From positions 310,001 through 374,000 of the forward strand of contig JAWARJ010000001.1 in the NCBI GenBank assembly GCA_038893495.1: a DNA stretch of 64,000 bases. The letters run 5' to 3'. Below, in pieces: positions 51,932 through 60,954 of the stretch. Position numbers and translations under genes: made by a program. This stretch comes from Thermoproteus sp. (GTDB lineage Archaea; Thermoproteota; Thermoprotei; Thermoproteales; Thermoproteaceae). How positions within the stretch are numbered: position 1 is the stretch's first letter; every line of letters begins with the position of its first letter. Under the pieces are notes generated by a model that was not told where the DNA came from, ran no database searches, and saw nothing but the letters and a program-made list of their open reading frames with translations.

Positions 51932-51942
51932 ATTGTAGATAT
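51932..51942 (+). repeat. Inverted repeat arm 1 (attgtagatat)
   Basis: An exact inverted copy is at 52050-52060. The two arms sit in the spacer between the transporter operon and the GH1-GH12 operon, about 55-70 bp from each start codon. Confidence 0.5.
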
Positions 51943-52049
51943 ATATAAAGAAAATTTTTTATTATCAATAGATATCCATGGTTATATTACATATTAAATA
52001 TCTTTAATCTAAATATATATGAATATAATTACAAGTTAAGTGATATGAG

Positions 52050-52060
52050 ATATCTACAAT
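52050..52060 (-). repeat. Inverted repeat arm 2 (atatctacaat on the plus strand)
   Basis: Exact reverse complement of 51932-51942. Possible binding site for a dimeric or looping regulator of the beta-glucan genes. Confidence 0.5.
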
Positions 52061-52102
52061 AAGAACCTTGAGTTCAGATCTATAATAACATCTGTAGTGA
52101 TG

Positions 52103-52110
52103 TTTATATT
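52103..52110 (+). promoter_or_regulatory. TATA box of the GH1-GH12 operon
   Basis: The sequence tttatatt is centred about 23-24 nt before the ATG at 52130. Confidence 0.5.
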
Positions 52111-52129
52111 ATGTACCGATTTCTGATTC

Positions 52130-53614
52130 ATGAAGCAATTCCCCAAGGGCTTCAAGTGGGGGTGGTCCGGCGCCGGCTTCCAGTTCGAAATGGGGCTTCC
52201 AGGCTCTGAGGACCCCAACACCGACTGGTACGTATGGGTCCACGACCCCGAGAACATAGCGGCTGGCCTGGTCAGCGGCGACTTCCCAGAGAACGGCGTG
52301 GCCTACTGGCACCTCTACAAGCAATTTCACGACGAGACGATAAGGATGGGGCTTAACACTATTCGTTTCAACACGGAGTGGTCTAGGATATTCCCCAAGC
52401 CTACCTTCGACGTGAAAGTCAGTTACGAAATCAGAGGGGGCCGCGTGGTTTCAATAGACATCACGGAGAGGGCCTTGGAGGAGCTGGACCGCCTCGCCAA
52501 CAAGGAGGCCGTCCAACACTATAGGGAGATGTTCTCCGACATAAAGACTAGGGGCCTCCACCTCATCTTGAACCTCTACCACTGGCCTATGCCCCTATGG
52601 GTTCACGACCCCATAAAGGTCAGGCGGGGAGACCTCTCCGGCGACAACATAGGGTGGGCCTCCGAGAGGACTGTAGTGGAATTCGCCAAATACGCGGCAT
52701 ATATTGCGTGGAAGTTCGGCGATATCGCGGACGAATTCTCTACATTCAACGAGCCCAACGTGACGTATGGTCTCGGCTATATTTCCGTCAAGGCGGGTTT
52801 TCCGCCAGGCTATTTGAGCTTCCAATACGCCAGGAGGGCCGCCTTAAACCTAATTACCGCACACGCCCGCGCCTACGACGCCATTAGGCTCACATCCAAG
52901 AAGCCAGTGGGCATAATCTACGCCGCAACTCCCGTCTATCCGCTCACCGAGGCCGACAGACAGGCCGCCGAGAAGGCCGCCTTCGACGGCCTTTGGTTCT
53001 TCTTGGACGCAGTGGCCAAGGGCATCTTGGACGGGGCGGTACAAGACGACCTAAAGGGGAGGCTGGACTGGCTGGGGATAAACTACTACAGCAGGAACGT
53101 AGTGACGCGTAGGGGCGAGGGATATGCCGGGGTGCCTGGCTACGGCTTCGCCTGCGAGCCTGACTCCATAAGCAGAGATGGGAGGCCCACTAGCGACTTC
53201 GGCTGGGAGATATATCCGGAGGGTCTCTACGATATATTGACGCAAGTCTGGAGGAGGTACGGATTGCCTCTATACGTCACCGAAAACGGGATAGCGGATC
53301 AATACGATAGGTGGAGGTCGTACTATCTGGTTTCCCACATCTCTCAACTGCACCGCGCGTTGCAAGACGGGGTGGATGTAAGGGGCTATTTGCACTGGTC
53401 CCTGACGGACAACTACGAGTGGGCTTCTGGCTTCTCCAAGAAGTTCGGGCTGATCTATGTCGACCTCGCAACTAAGCGCCACTATTGGAGGCCGAGCGCC
53501 TACGTTTATCGGGAGATAGCGAGAGCCAACGGGATACCTGAAGAGCTGGAGTTCCTGGAGAGAATACCGACGGCGGTTCCCGAAGTCCAGAGGGCCCTCA
53601 GGACGATACTTTAA
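52130..53614 (+). CDS. Family 1 glycoside hydrolase, beta-glycosidase (LacS-like)
   Basis: A 494-residue intracellular GH1 enzyme, close in type to Sulfolobus LacS, which cleaves beta-glucosides and beta-galactosides. The acid/base Glu is in [15 protein letters not shown] near residue 207 and the nucleophile Glu in [13 protein letters not shown] near residue 386. The N-terminus [19 protein letters not shown] is characteristic of archaeal members. No signal peptide. The stop TAA overlaps the ATG of the GH12 gene (TAATG). The product would degrade imported cellobiose or cello-oligosaccharides to glucose. Confidence 0.96.
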   Translation: MKQFPKGFKWGWSGAGFQFEMGLPGSEDPNTDWYVWVHDPENIAAGLVSGDFPENGVAYWHLYKQFHDETIRMGLNTIRFNTEWSRIFPKPTFDVKVSYEIRGGRVVSIDITERALEELDRLANKEAVQHYREMFSDIKTRGLHLILNLYHWPMPLWVHDPIKVRRGDLSGDNIGWASERTVVEFAKYAAYIAWKFGDIADEFSTFNEPNVTYGLGYISVKAGFPPGYLSFQYARRAALNLITAHARAYDAIRLTSKKPVGIIYAATPVYPLTEADRQAAEKAAFDGLWFFLDAVAKGILDGAVQDDLKGRLDWLGINYYSRNVVTRRGEGYAGVPGYGFACEPDSISRDGRPTSDFGWEIYPEGLYDILTQVWRRYGLPLYVTENGIADQYDRWRSYYLVSHISQLHRALQDGVDVRGYLHWSLTDNYEWASGFSKKFGLIYVDLATKRHYWRPSAYVYREIARANGIPEELEFLERIPTAVPEVQRALRTIL

Positions 53615-54480
53615 TGGCGGCGCGGCCCCTATTTGCGGTACTGTTGGCCATAGCCTTTTTGGCTTTGGCCTATTGGCGGTCCGGCGGGACGCGTATATAT
53701 GTCGCCAACACCACGACGGATATGGGCTGTGTAGAGCTCAAATGGCCCGACCAATCGCCGGCACAGGCGGGAAAGTTTATCGCACAGATAAATATGTGGA
53801 ATTTGAGAAACGCGTCCGGCTCGGCCGTGCTGAGATATTGCAACGGGACTTTCAGCTACGTACAAGATCTGACCGACATAGTCGAGATAAACGCCAAGTC
53901 TTGGGTTGCTGGGTATCCCGAGGTCTGGTTCGGCTATAAGCCCTGGGCGAAGCTCTCCTCGCCAGGGTCCCCGCTGCCCATGAAGGTGGCCGACCTGCTG
54001 AGTTCTAACTTGACTATTTACGTCAACTACGACGTGGAGGTGCGAGACCCCTCATTGCCTTTAGACTTTGCCTTCGACATATGGGTCACCAAATCTCTAG
54101 GCGAGACCAGCGTGGGGCCTGGAGAACAGGAAATAATGATTTGGCTCTACCATCAACAGCTACGCCCGGCGGGACAGCAAATAGGCGAGGTTGTCCTGCC
54201 CGTAGTTTTAAACGGCAAGCCCATCGAGGCGACCTTCCAAGTCTATAGACAGCCCTCCATGCCTTGGGAATATTTGGCGTTTGTATTGACGCCGTCCCAA
54301 AGGTCCGGCGCTATCTCGTTTAAGCTCGCCGACTTCATCAAAGCCGCCGCCAAGTTCACTACGTTGAACAACTACAGCGACATGTGGGTCGACGACGTGG
54401 AGTTGGGATCAGAATTCGGAAGCCCCAACACAAAGAACGCGGCGTTTAGCTGGACTCTATATATAGACTATAGCGGCTAG
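53614..54480 (+). CDS. Secreted family 12 glycoside hydrolase (endo-beta-glucanase)
   Basis: A 288-residue protein with a signal sequence (LFAVLLAIAFLALAYW) and a mature domain resembling GH12 endoglucanases of Sulfolobus. Landmarks are GYPEVWFGYKPWAKL, the nucleophile Glu region GEQEIMIWLYHQ near residue 168, and a second Glu in DDVELGSEFGSP near residue 262 as acid/base. Such enzymes cut cellulose or mixed beta-glucans outside the cell at high temperature. It is coupled to the intracellular GH1 gene, and the divergent importer would bring in the released oligosaccharides. Confidence 0.85.
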   Translation: MAARPLFAVLLAIAFLALAYWRSGGTRIYVANTTTDMGCVELKWPDQSPAQAGKFIAQINMWNLRNASGSAVLRYCNGTFSYVQDLTDIVEINAKSWVAGYPEVWFGYKPWAKLSSPGSPLPMKVADLLSSNLTIYVNYDVEVRDPSLPLDFAFDIWVTKSLGETSVGPGEQEIMIWLYHQQLRPAGQQIGEVVLPVVLNGKPIEATFQVYRQPSMPWEYLAFVLTPSQRSGAISFKLADFIKAAAKFTTLNNYSDMWVDDVELGSEFGSPNTKNAAFSWTLYIDYSG

Positions 54481-55364
54481 TATACTGGCGTGAGCCAACG
54501 GGAATATTTCTCTTCCTTGCCCGTGACCACGCGCCTATAGGCCTCCGCTATCTTTTGGGTTATAGGCCCCTTCCCCAAGGGCCTCCCGTCTATCTCTATT
54601 ATGGGGGTCACCTCGGCCGCCGTGCCCACGAAAAAGGCCTCCTCGGCCGTATAGAGCTCCTCCCTAGTTATGCTCTTCTCCAGGAGCGGTATGCCCAAAT
54701 CGCCCGCTAGCGCGATCACCGTGTCCCTCGTTATGCCCTCAAGTATTCCGTCCTCTACGGGCGGAGTCATCAAGATGCCCCTACGGACTATGAAGATGTT
54801 CTCGCCTGAGCCCTCCACCACTTTGCCTTCGGCGTTAAGCATAATGGCCTCGTCGTAGCCTCTAGCCCTTGCCTCCACCGCCGCCATGATCGAATTGAGG
54901 TATATGCCAGTCGCCTTGGCCATGACGGGCATCATGGAGGTGTGGACCCTCCTCCAGCTCACCACGGCGGCCCTCACCCCCTCCACCTTTAGGTACTTGC
55001 CGAAGGGTATTGCGGCCACCGCCACGGCGGCCTGTAGCCCCCTCACGTCCAGACTTATTTGGGGCTTCGCTATGAAGGCGACGGGCCTTATGTAGAGGTC
55101 CTCCTTGAATCCGTTTGCCCTTATGACCTCCACCACGGCCTTGGAGAGCTCCTCGGCGGTGTAGGGCACATCCAGCCCGATTATCCTCGCCGACCTCAAA
55201 AGCCTCTCCATGTGGTCAGCCAGCCTGAAGACGTAGAGGTTCTCGCCGTTCCAATAGGCCCTAATGCCCTCGAAGACCCCAAAGCCGTAGTTGAGGCTGG
55301 GCGATAGGACCGAGACCTTGGCTTCTCCCTCCTCTACGAGCTTCCCGTCGAGCCAGATCTTCAT
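54477..55364 (-). CDS. ilvE: Branched-chain amino acid aminotransferase
   Basis: A 295-residue fold-type IV PLP aminotransferase, the last step of valine, leucine and isoleucine synthesis. Features: [20 protein letters not shown] start, [16 protein letters not shown], the PLP Lys in [35 protein letters not shown], and [15 protein letters not shown]. The ATG at 55364 overlaps the ilvC TGA as ATGA; a longer frame starts inside ilvC and is not used. Last gene of an ilvB-ilvH-ilvC-ilvE operon; 3' end overlaps the convergent GH12 gene by four bases. Confidence 0.95.
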   Translation of the reverse strand: MKIWLDGKLVEEGEAKVSVLSPSLNYGFGVFEGIRAYWNGENLYVFRLADHMERLLRSARIIGLDVPYTAEELSKAVVEVIRANGFKEDLYIRPVAFIAKPQISLDVRGLQAAVAVAAIPFGKYLKVEGVRAAVVSWRRVHTSMMPVMAKATGIYLNSIMAAVEARARGYDEAIMLNAEGKVVEGSGENIFIVRRGILMTPPVEDGILEGITRDTVIALAGDLGIPLLEKSITREELYTAEEAFFVGTAAEVTPIIEIDGRPLGKGPITQKIAEAYRRVVTGKEEKYSRWLTPVY

Positions 55365-56344
55365 CTCCCGAACATCAACCGCCTTATCTCCTCTCCCACC
55401 TTCTCCGCCTGATGGTTCTTGACCTCCTCCAACATCTGTTTTAACCTCGGCGCCCCCCGCGAGTACTCTTCGACCCACTCCTTGGCGAAAGAGCCGTCTC
55501 TCACTCTGGCTGCGGCCTCCTTCATCCTCTGCTTCACCGAGTCGTCAATGATCTTAGGCCCCACCGTGAGGCCTCCGTACCTCGCGGTCTCGCTGACGCC
55601 GGTCAACATGCCGTAGAAGCCCCTCTGCCATATCAAGTCCATTATGAGCTTAGCCTCGTTTATGGCTTCGAAGTAGGCCACTTCGGGCTGGTAGCCCAGC
55701 TCTACGAGGACCTCGAAGCCCTTCTTCAAGAGCTCCAAGAGGCCTCCCACCAACACGTTCTGCTCCCCTATCAAGTCAGTTTCGGTCTCCTCCTTGAAGG
55801 TGGTCTCTATCACGCCAGCCCTAGTGGAGCCTATGCCTTTGGCGAGAGCCAAGGCGTACTCCATAGCCCTCCCCGAATAGTTCTGATATACCGCCACGAG
55901 GGCCGGCACGCCCCTGCCCACGAGGAACTCCTCCCTCACAAGCCTGCCGGGGCTCTTGGGCGCCACCATCACCACGTCGACGTTGGGCGGAGGCTTTATG
56001 AGGCCGAAGTGGACGTTAAAGCCGTGGGCGAAGTCCACCACCATGCCGGGCTTGAGGTTAGGCTCTATCTGCTCCTTCCACACCTTTGGTTGCTCCATGT
56101 CGGGCAACAACACCATAATCACGTCGGCCCTCTTGACCGCATCGCCGACCTCCAAGACCTCGAAGCCCTCGGCCTTCGCCTGATCCCAAGACTTGCCCCT
56201 CCTGACGCCCACTATCACGTTGAGGCCCGAGTCCCTTAAGTTCAAGGCCTGCGCCCTGCCCTGTATGCCGTACCCCAAAACGGCTATGGTCTTGCCTTTG
56301 AGCGGCTCGAGGGAGGCGTCCTTGTCGGTATATATCTTCGCCAT
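55361..56344 (-). CDS. ilvC: Ketol-acid reductoisomerase
   Basis: A 327-residue class I ketol-acid reductoisomerase that converts acetolactate or acetohydroxybutyrate to dihydroxy acids in branched-chain amino acid synthesis. The NAD(P)H motif is [19 protein letters not shown] (residues 23-41), followed by [18 protein letters not shown] and the metal-binding [14 protein letters not shown] with Asp and Glu. It lies 27 nt after ilvH and overlaps ilvE. The [13 protein letters not shown] is in frame and normal. Confidence 0.97.
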   Translation of the reverse strand: MAKIYTDKDASLEPLKGKTIAVLGYGIQGRAQALNLRDSGLNVIVGVRRGKSWDQAKAEGFEVLEVGDAVKRADVIMVLLPDMEQPKVWKEQIEPNLKPGMVVDFAHGFNVHFGLIKPPPNVDVVMVAPKSPGRLVREEFLVGRGVPALVAVYQNYSGRAMEYALALAKGIGSTRAGVIETTFKEETETDLIGEQNVLVGGLLELLKKGFEVLVELGYQPEVAYFEAINEAKLIMDLIWQRGFYGMLTGVSETARYGGLTVGPKIIDDSVKQRMKEAAARVRDGSFAKEWVEEYSRGAPRLKQMLEEVKNHQAEKVGEEIRRLMFGR

Positions 56345-56371
56345 GGCCCTAAATAGGCTCTATTTTTAACA

Positions 56372-56635
56372 TTACCTTTTCTCGCGGACGGTGACCATTA
56401 TCGCGGGCGCCGCCTGCGCCTTGTTTATCTCTAACACCTCGGGCAGTTTATCCAGCTTGGCCACCAACCAATTTATCTCGTCAATGGGCCCCTCTACGTC
56501 TAGCGTTATGTGGTATATGGAATCCCTGGCCTCTACCTCCATCCTCCTCACGGACACCTTCGCCCTCCTCACAATACTCACAACTCTCCCCACGTAGTCC
56601 ATGGACTGAGGTATCTTCAAGTTAATGGCGCTCAT
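56372..56635 (-). CDS. ilvH: Acetolactate synthase small (regulatory) subunit
   Basis: An 87-residue ACT-domain protein, the regulatory subunit that binds branched-chain amino acids and controls acetolactate synthase. It contains a single ACT domain (DYVGRVVSIVRRAKVSVRRM, then ISHITLDVEGPIDEINWLV-like pattern) and lacks the C-terminal domain of bacterial IlvH, so it is short. The start overlaps the end of ilvB by 14 bases. Confidence 0.88.
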   Translation of the reverse strand: MSAINLKIPQSMDYVGRVVSIVRRAKVSVRRMEVEARDSIYHITLDVEGPIDEINWLVAKLDKLPEVLEINKAQAAPAIMVTVREKR

Positions 56636-58396
56636 ATCTCAACGAGACGTCCTCCATGCCCTTGGGCAAGATGGCTTGGGTTAGCCAGTCGCCCGGCTTG
56701 ACCCAAGGCAACACGATGTCCTTATCTTCGTCTATGGTCACGTCTATTATTATGGGCTCGTTGTTCCTGACGGCCCAGGCAACGGCCCTCTCCAGCTCGT
56801 CGTAGGTGGAGGGCCTTATCCCCTCTATGCCGTAGGCCTCTCCTATCTTCAAGAAGTCGGGATTCTTCGTGAAGCGTGTAGCTATCTGCCTATTTCCGTA
56901 CATGTAGACCTGCCACTGTTTCACTAACTGCAGGGAGGCGTTGTCGAATATGATCTCCACGAAGGGCAGGTCGTACTCCCTCACCAAGGCCAAGTTGTTA
57001 AAGGTCATTTGGAACGACCCGTCCCCGTCTATACACACCACAGGCCTCGAGCGGTCCGCCAGCTTGGCGCCCAGTGAGGCGGGTATGCCGAAGCCCATAG
57101 TGCCCAGCCCAGCCGACGTGATGAAGGTGCCAGGCTCGTATACGTCCCACCATATCTCGGACCACATCTGGTGCCCGCCCACGCCAGTAACAGTCACGGC
57201 GCTGGGCGGCGTCGCCCTCCTCACGGCCTTCAACACCTTCCAGGGGGCGAAGTACTTGAACTCGCCGGCGGCCTTCTCCATGGCCTCTTCGTACCTCCTC
57301 CTTATCTCGTATAGCCAGGCCAGGAACTTGGGGCTCCTCGCCGCGGCGGCTGGGAGCAGGTCCAAGATCTCCCTTAGGGCCTCCTTGGCGTCGGCCACTA
57401 TGCCCACAGTGGGCTTTACGTTCTTGCCTATCTCGCTCCTATCTATATCTATATGTATCACCTTCATCTCGCCCGACTTTATCATCTCCTGCAACTCCTT
57501 GAATCTGCCCCAAGTCCTATCGCTGAACCTAGTGCCTATGGCTATCACCACGTCGGCGTTGGCCAAAGCCGCGTCGGCCTCCGCCCTCCCGTGCATGCCG
57601 GCGGGGCCCATGTAGAGCGGGTGGTTGTGGGGCACCGCGGCCTTGCCGGGCAGAGTCGAGACTATAGGCGCGTTCAGCCTCTCCGCCAGCTCCACCGCCT
57701 CCTTAGAGGCTCCCGACCAGAGCACCCCTCCGCCTACCAACACCACAGGCCTCTCGGCCTCCAACATCATCTTCACGGCCTTCGCCACGTCCTCCTCTCT
57801 GGGCTTCGGCGGTATGAACTTAGACACGTTTATCTGTATCCGAGCCTCCCCCTGAGGGGTCATCGTTTGTAGGTCCCTCGGCAGATCGACCAAAGTGGGG
57901 CCGGGCCTCCCCAGCCTCGATATCTCGTAGGCTATCTTGACGGCAGCTGTGGCCTCCTCTGGCCTCCTCACCTGATACACCCATTTAGTTATCGGCGTGG
58001 CGACGCCGAGTATGTCGGTCTCTTGGAATCCGTCCCTCCCGAAGACCCAAGTGGCCACCTGGCCCGTTATGGCAGTCACCGGCACCGAGTCCATATAGGC
58101 GTCCGTCAGCCCTGTGACTAGATTAGTCGCGCCGGGGCCGCTCGTGGCGGCGACCACGGCCGGCCTCCCGGCCACCCTCGCGTAGCCCTCGGCGGCGTGC
58201 ACCGCCCCTTGCTCGTGTCGGAACATGATTACCTCTATGTCGTCGACGAAATAGGCCGCGTCGAATAGCGCCATTATGGAGCCGCCCGTTATGCCCAGAA
58301 TATGCCTTACCTTTAGCTCTCTTAATGTGTCTATTATTTTGTCGACGACCCTATTGGGGCGATCCCCTCGAGCCCCGATTTGACCCCCGAATCCAT
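56622..58396 (-). CDS. ilvB: Acetolactate synthase large subunit; promoter-positioned ATG is in the wrong frame
   Basis: A thiamine-diphosphate enzyme, the first committed step of valine, leucine and isoleucine synthesis. The enzyme frame has RHILGITGGSIMALFDAAYF, the catalytic Glu region FRHEQGAVHAAEGYAR, SGPGATNLVTG, and the ThDP motif GDGSFQMTFNN near the C-terminus. The first in-frame ATG (58274) would delete the N-terminal strand and GGSI loop. The ATG at 58396, placed 22-25 nt after a TATA box, reads a 20-codon peptide to TAA. The enzyme frame is -1 to it; a shift on GGGGG (58384-58388) or on GGGG (58373-58376) would join them. leuA and hcs show the same pattern. Confidence 0.92.
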
Positions 58397-58397
58397 A
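58384..58397 (-). promoter_or_regulatory. Putative recoding element at the 5' end of ilvB (TATGGATTCGGGGG)
   Basis: The minus strand has T-ATG-GAT-TCG-GGG-G. The ATG frame runs 20 codons to a double stop (TAATAG). The enzyme frame is -1. A second TCGGGGCTCG segment eleven bases on repeats the leuA sequence around its G-run, so either run could be the slip site. Confidence 0.6.
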
Positions 58398-58410
58398 TCG
58401 GCACTATTTA

Positions 58411-58427
58411 ACCTATATTTAAAGATT
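58411..58427 (-). promoter_or_regulatory. TATA box of the ilvB-ilvH-ilvC-ilvE operon
   Basis: The minus strand reads aatctttaaatataggt, centred about 22-25 nt before the ATG at 58396. Confidence 0.5.
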
Positions 58428-58499
58428 GGCCCTCTAAATATATAGACGCCGCCCCGCCGTTGTGGCGGAATGCTTAAAAACTATATAGATGGCCGACGT

Positions 58500-58994
58500 A
58501 TGGAGATTAGGGGGAGGGCCTTGGTCTACGGCGACAAGATAGACACCGACGTCATAATTCCCGCCCGCTATCTGGTCTATACGGATCCCGCCGTGTTGGG
58601 CCAACACGCCATGGAGCCCATAGACCCCGAATTCCCCAAGAAGGCTAAGGGCGCCATCCTGGTCGCCGGGAGGGCCTTCGGCATGGGCAGTAGCCGCGAA
58701 CAGGCGGCGTCCGCGCTCAAAGGCGCGGGGATTCAGGCGGTAGTCGCCGAGTCTTTCGCCAGGATATTCTTCAGGAACGCGGTGAACGTAGGCCTGCCCG
58801 TACTGCAAGTCCCCGGCGTCAGGAGCAAGGTGAGGGAGGGCGACGAGCTCGTCGTCAAGCTCGACGCAGGCGAGGTGGTGAACCTCTCCACGGGGGAGGT
58901 CCTCAGGGGGAAGCCCCTCTCGGGCCTAGTCCTAGAGATAATTAAGGCCGGAGGTCTCGTTGAATACCTCAAGGCGGCGCAAAAACGCGCGTAG
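58500..58994 (+). CDS. leuD: 3-isopropylmalate dehydratase small subunit
   Basis: A 164-residue small subunit of an aconitase-family dehydratase, partner of the LeuC-type large subunit. The start MEIRGRALVYGDKIDTDVII and the substrate loop GRAFGMGSSREQAASALKGA are characteristic. The ATG at 58500 is preferred over an in-frame ATG at 58470 because the family begins there and the A/T element ttaaaaac (58474-58481) is about 23 nt upstream. Divergent from ilvB with a 103-bp spacer. Confidence 0.93.
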   Translation: MEIRGRALVYGDKIDTDVIIPARYLVYTDPAVLGQHAMEPIDPEFPKKAKGAILVAGRAFGMGSSREQAASALKGAGIQAVVAESFARIFFRNAVNVGLPVLQVPGVRSKVREGDELVVKLDAGEVVNLSTGEVLRGKPLSGLVLEIIKAGGLVEYLKAAQKRA

Positions 58995-59066
58995 GGGACT
59001 ATATAGCTCCCCTTAAAAATATAAAAATAGTTGGATTTGACTATATAGAAATATAGAGCGCTGTCT

Positions 59067-60818
59067 TCACGTCCAAGCCCCGTTCAGCGAGGTCAGCTCT
59101 GTGTCCACGTAGCTACACGATATACCAACCACATTGGGAGGCCCCTGTATTATTGGTTGCAGAACGTTCCCTATTCGTTGCAAAGAGCCGACCACGGCCA
59201 CGTATATCTGAGGCGACGTGCCCAAGTAGGTAAGGCCGCTGGCGCCCCAGGCGTAGCTGTTGGAGCTGGGACTGGGCGGCCACGAGGTGCCGACGCCGGA
59301 AGAGCCCCATATGTTGTAGCCCTGGGAGGCACAGTAGATTCCATCGTTGCTTATGGAATAGTAGAGCGGCCAGTAGCCGACACTATAGTAGTTCGGCCCC
59401 ATTTCGAGCTCAACCGCGAAGTTCGTGTTGTAGTTGAAGAAGGAAGAAGACGTGTCGTCAGTCTCGAAGGCCATAGAGGGATAGAGGGGGGGACTGGTGA
59501 AGCTCAAAGAGCCTATCGTGCCGCTTACGCTCGACAAGGGCACGTATTCCGTCACGCTGCTGGCTGTGTTATTCGCTATTCTCCTCCAGATGTTTGTGAT
59601 ATTATATACTCTCTGAGTGAAGCCGCTACCGGGCGTTACCGTCATCTCGCTGTTGGAGCTGAGAGATTCGGTCGCTGTCGCCATTGGGTATTGGTTGTTG
59701 CCCACATACCCATCTATATATATGTCGTAGGAGTTGGAAGAGGGCTGGCTTATCGATATGCAGAACTCGGGGCCCAAGCCGAGCCAGTCGGCGGGAGAGG
59801 TGAGGGTCATATTGCCGTCCCAAAGCAGTGCAAAGCCGTAATTTGGATCGATGAACCACACGTTATATACCAACTCGGGCGGCCATATCTGAGCCACGCC
59901 CTGTACGAACACGGCCACCGGGTTCGAGCTGTAGTCTTTGCCGCCCTGCCACACAGAAAACACCGCCCCAGCGTAGTCTTTGGGCGAGTCTAGGACTATG
60001 TCGCTACCGTTGGCGGGATATACGTAGCCACATATCTCGTTGGCGCTACTGACCTCCGCAAACGCCGACAGAGCCCACGTGGGGTCGGGCAATAGCTGTG
60101 TTGTCTGGAATATTTGTTGTGTCAACTCTGTGAAATTATATATGGGGGGAAGGCTACGTGGGCGGCCTCCCATTTTTGCCAGCGTTGCGCCCATGTCTCT
60201 AATGAGCGAGTCGAAGTATTGAGCCGCCTGCTCCGGCGTCTCGAAGAGGTGCCATTGGAGTAGCTCCGACACTGCGGTGCCTGTGGCGTTTAGCTCTCTC
60301 GTGTAGTTGCCCCTTATGAGGGCCGGCGGGACTTCGACCCAAGTACCATTGACAAACAGCTCCACCACCTGCGTCCTAACCTCAATAGTCACATTGCAGA
60401 GGCCGCTAGGCCAGTACACACGGCGGCCGGGCAACAGTTTGGCTATCCAGCTACGGGCCGACGCGGTGTCGTTCCCAAAAGACACAGTGAGGCTGGCGAT
60501 ATGCCAAGCCAGCCTCCTCGACGCAGAGCGGGCCACCTCGCCAAGAGGCCCCACAATGGTGTAGTTCTTGGGCAACCTATAGGTATAGACGAGAGTCAAA
60601 GATTCCTCACAGAAAAGGAGAGGGCCAATTGGAGGCGGGCCCCCGTAATTAAAAGGCACATCTACGTAATTAAAGTTGATGTTGGACCAGTTGACGTACT
60701 GGTTGACATTCTGTTGGGCTGTGTTTTGGGCTGTGGGGGCCGGCTTGTAGAGGAGGACGACGGCTATAGCCGCGGCGAGGACAGCCGCCACGAGGACGGG
60801 CCATTTGTTACTCCACAT
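59067..60818 (-). CDS. N-terminally anchored surface protein of unknown function
   Basis: A 583-residue protein with one membrane helix near the N-terminus (WPVLVAAVLAAAIAVVLLY) and a long extracytoplasmic part rich in Asn, Ser, Tyr and Trp with many N-x-S/T sites, as in archaeal surface glycoproteins. No enzyme motif is recognised. The TATA element aaaggtatatatatagg (60833-60849) is centred 24 nt before the ATG. It separates the ilv-leuD group from homocitrate synthase and has no obvious link to amino acid synthesis. Confidence 0.75.
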   Translation of the reverse strand: MWSNKWPVLVAAVLAAAIAVVLLYKPAPTAQNTAQQNVNQYVNWSNINFNYVDVPFNYGGPPPIGPLLFCEESLTLVYTYRLPKNYTIVGPLGEVARSASRRLAWHIASLTVSFGNDTASARSWIAKLLPGRRVYWPSGLCNVTIEVRTQVVELFVNGTWVEVPPALIRGNYTRELNATGTAVSELLQWHLFETPEQAAQYFDSLIRDMGATLAKMGGRPRSLPPIYNFTELTQQIFQTTQLLPDPTWALSAFAEVSSANEICGYVYPANGSDIVLDSPKDYAGAVFSVWQGGKDYSSNPVAVFVQGVAQIWPPELVYNVWFIDPNYGFALLWDGNMTLTSPADWLGLGPEFCISISQPSSNSYDIYIDGYVGNNQYPMATATESLSSNSEMTVTPGSGFTQRVYNITNIWRRIANNTASSVTEYVPLSSVSGTIGSLSFTSPPLYPSMAFETDDTSSSFFNYNTNFAVELEMGPNYYSVGYWPLYYSISNDGIYCASQGYNIWGSSGVGTSWPPSPSSNSYAWGASGLTYLGTSPQIYVAVVGSLQRIGNVLQPIIQGPPNVVGISCSYVDTELTSLNGAWT

Positions 60819-60915
60819 ATATCGAAGAAAGGCCTATATATATACCTTTCGCCTCCATGTCGCCTACGGGCTTGAGGCCTTCTAGGGGCGCGTTATGTCT
60901 CGTTTAGTTTGTAGA

Positions 60916-60923
60916 CTTAAATA
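60916..60923 (+). promoter_or_regulatory. TATA box of homocitrate synthase gene
   Basis: The sequence cttaaata is centred about 23-24 nt before the ATG at 60943, indicating transcription start at or next to that ATG. Confidence 0.55.
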
Positions 60924-60941
60924 CCCGAATAGTTTTGCTGC

Positions 60942-60954
60942 TATGAATTCGGGG
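60942..60954 (+). promoter_or_regulatory. Putative recoding element at the 5' end of homocitrate synthase (TATGAATTCGGGG)
   Basis: T-ATG-AAT-TCG-GGG followed by AAA. The ATG frame encodes MNSGKA and stops at TAA. The enzyme frame is -1 relative to it, and GGG could slip back one base onto GGG. Same element as at leuA and ilvB, with A for G at one position. Confidence 0.6.

Larger units (their letters stand above)
51879..52129. promoter_or_regulatory. A/T-rich divergent control region of the beta-glucan locus
   Basis: A 251-bp spacer, unusually long and A/T-rich for this compact window. It contains a minus-strand TATA (51899-51910) for the binding protein gene and a plus-strand TATA (tttatatt, 52103-52110) for the GH1 gene. 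Between them lies a pair of 11-base inverted copies, attgtagatat and atatctacaat, which may be operators for a shared regulator. Confidence 0.5.

Noticed and set aside
52054-52330. Minus-strand open frames overlapping the GH1 start
   Set aside because: They overlap the conserved GH1 N-terminus and have no protein-like features or promoter.
56391-57872. Plus-strand open frames opposite ilvH and ilvB
   Set aside because: They are antisense shadows of strongly conserved enzyme genes.
45452-60954. The three frame breaks as plain homopolymer sequencing errors
   Set aside because: All three occur at the same position of the same 12-base motif at promoter-placed ATGs in related pathway genes, while many other GGGG runs (for example in polB and hmgA) are read correctly. 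Error is not fully excluded; raw reads would decide.
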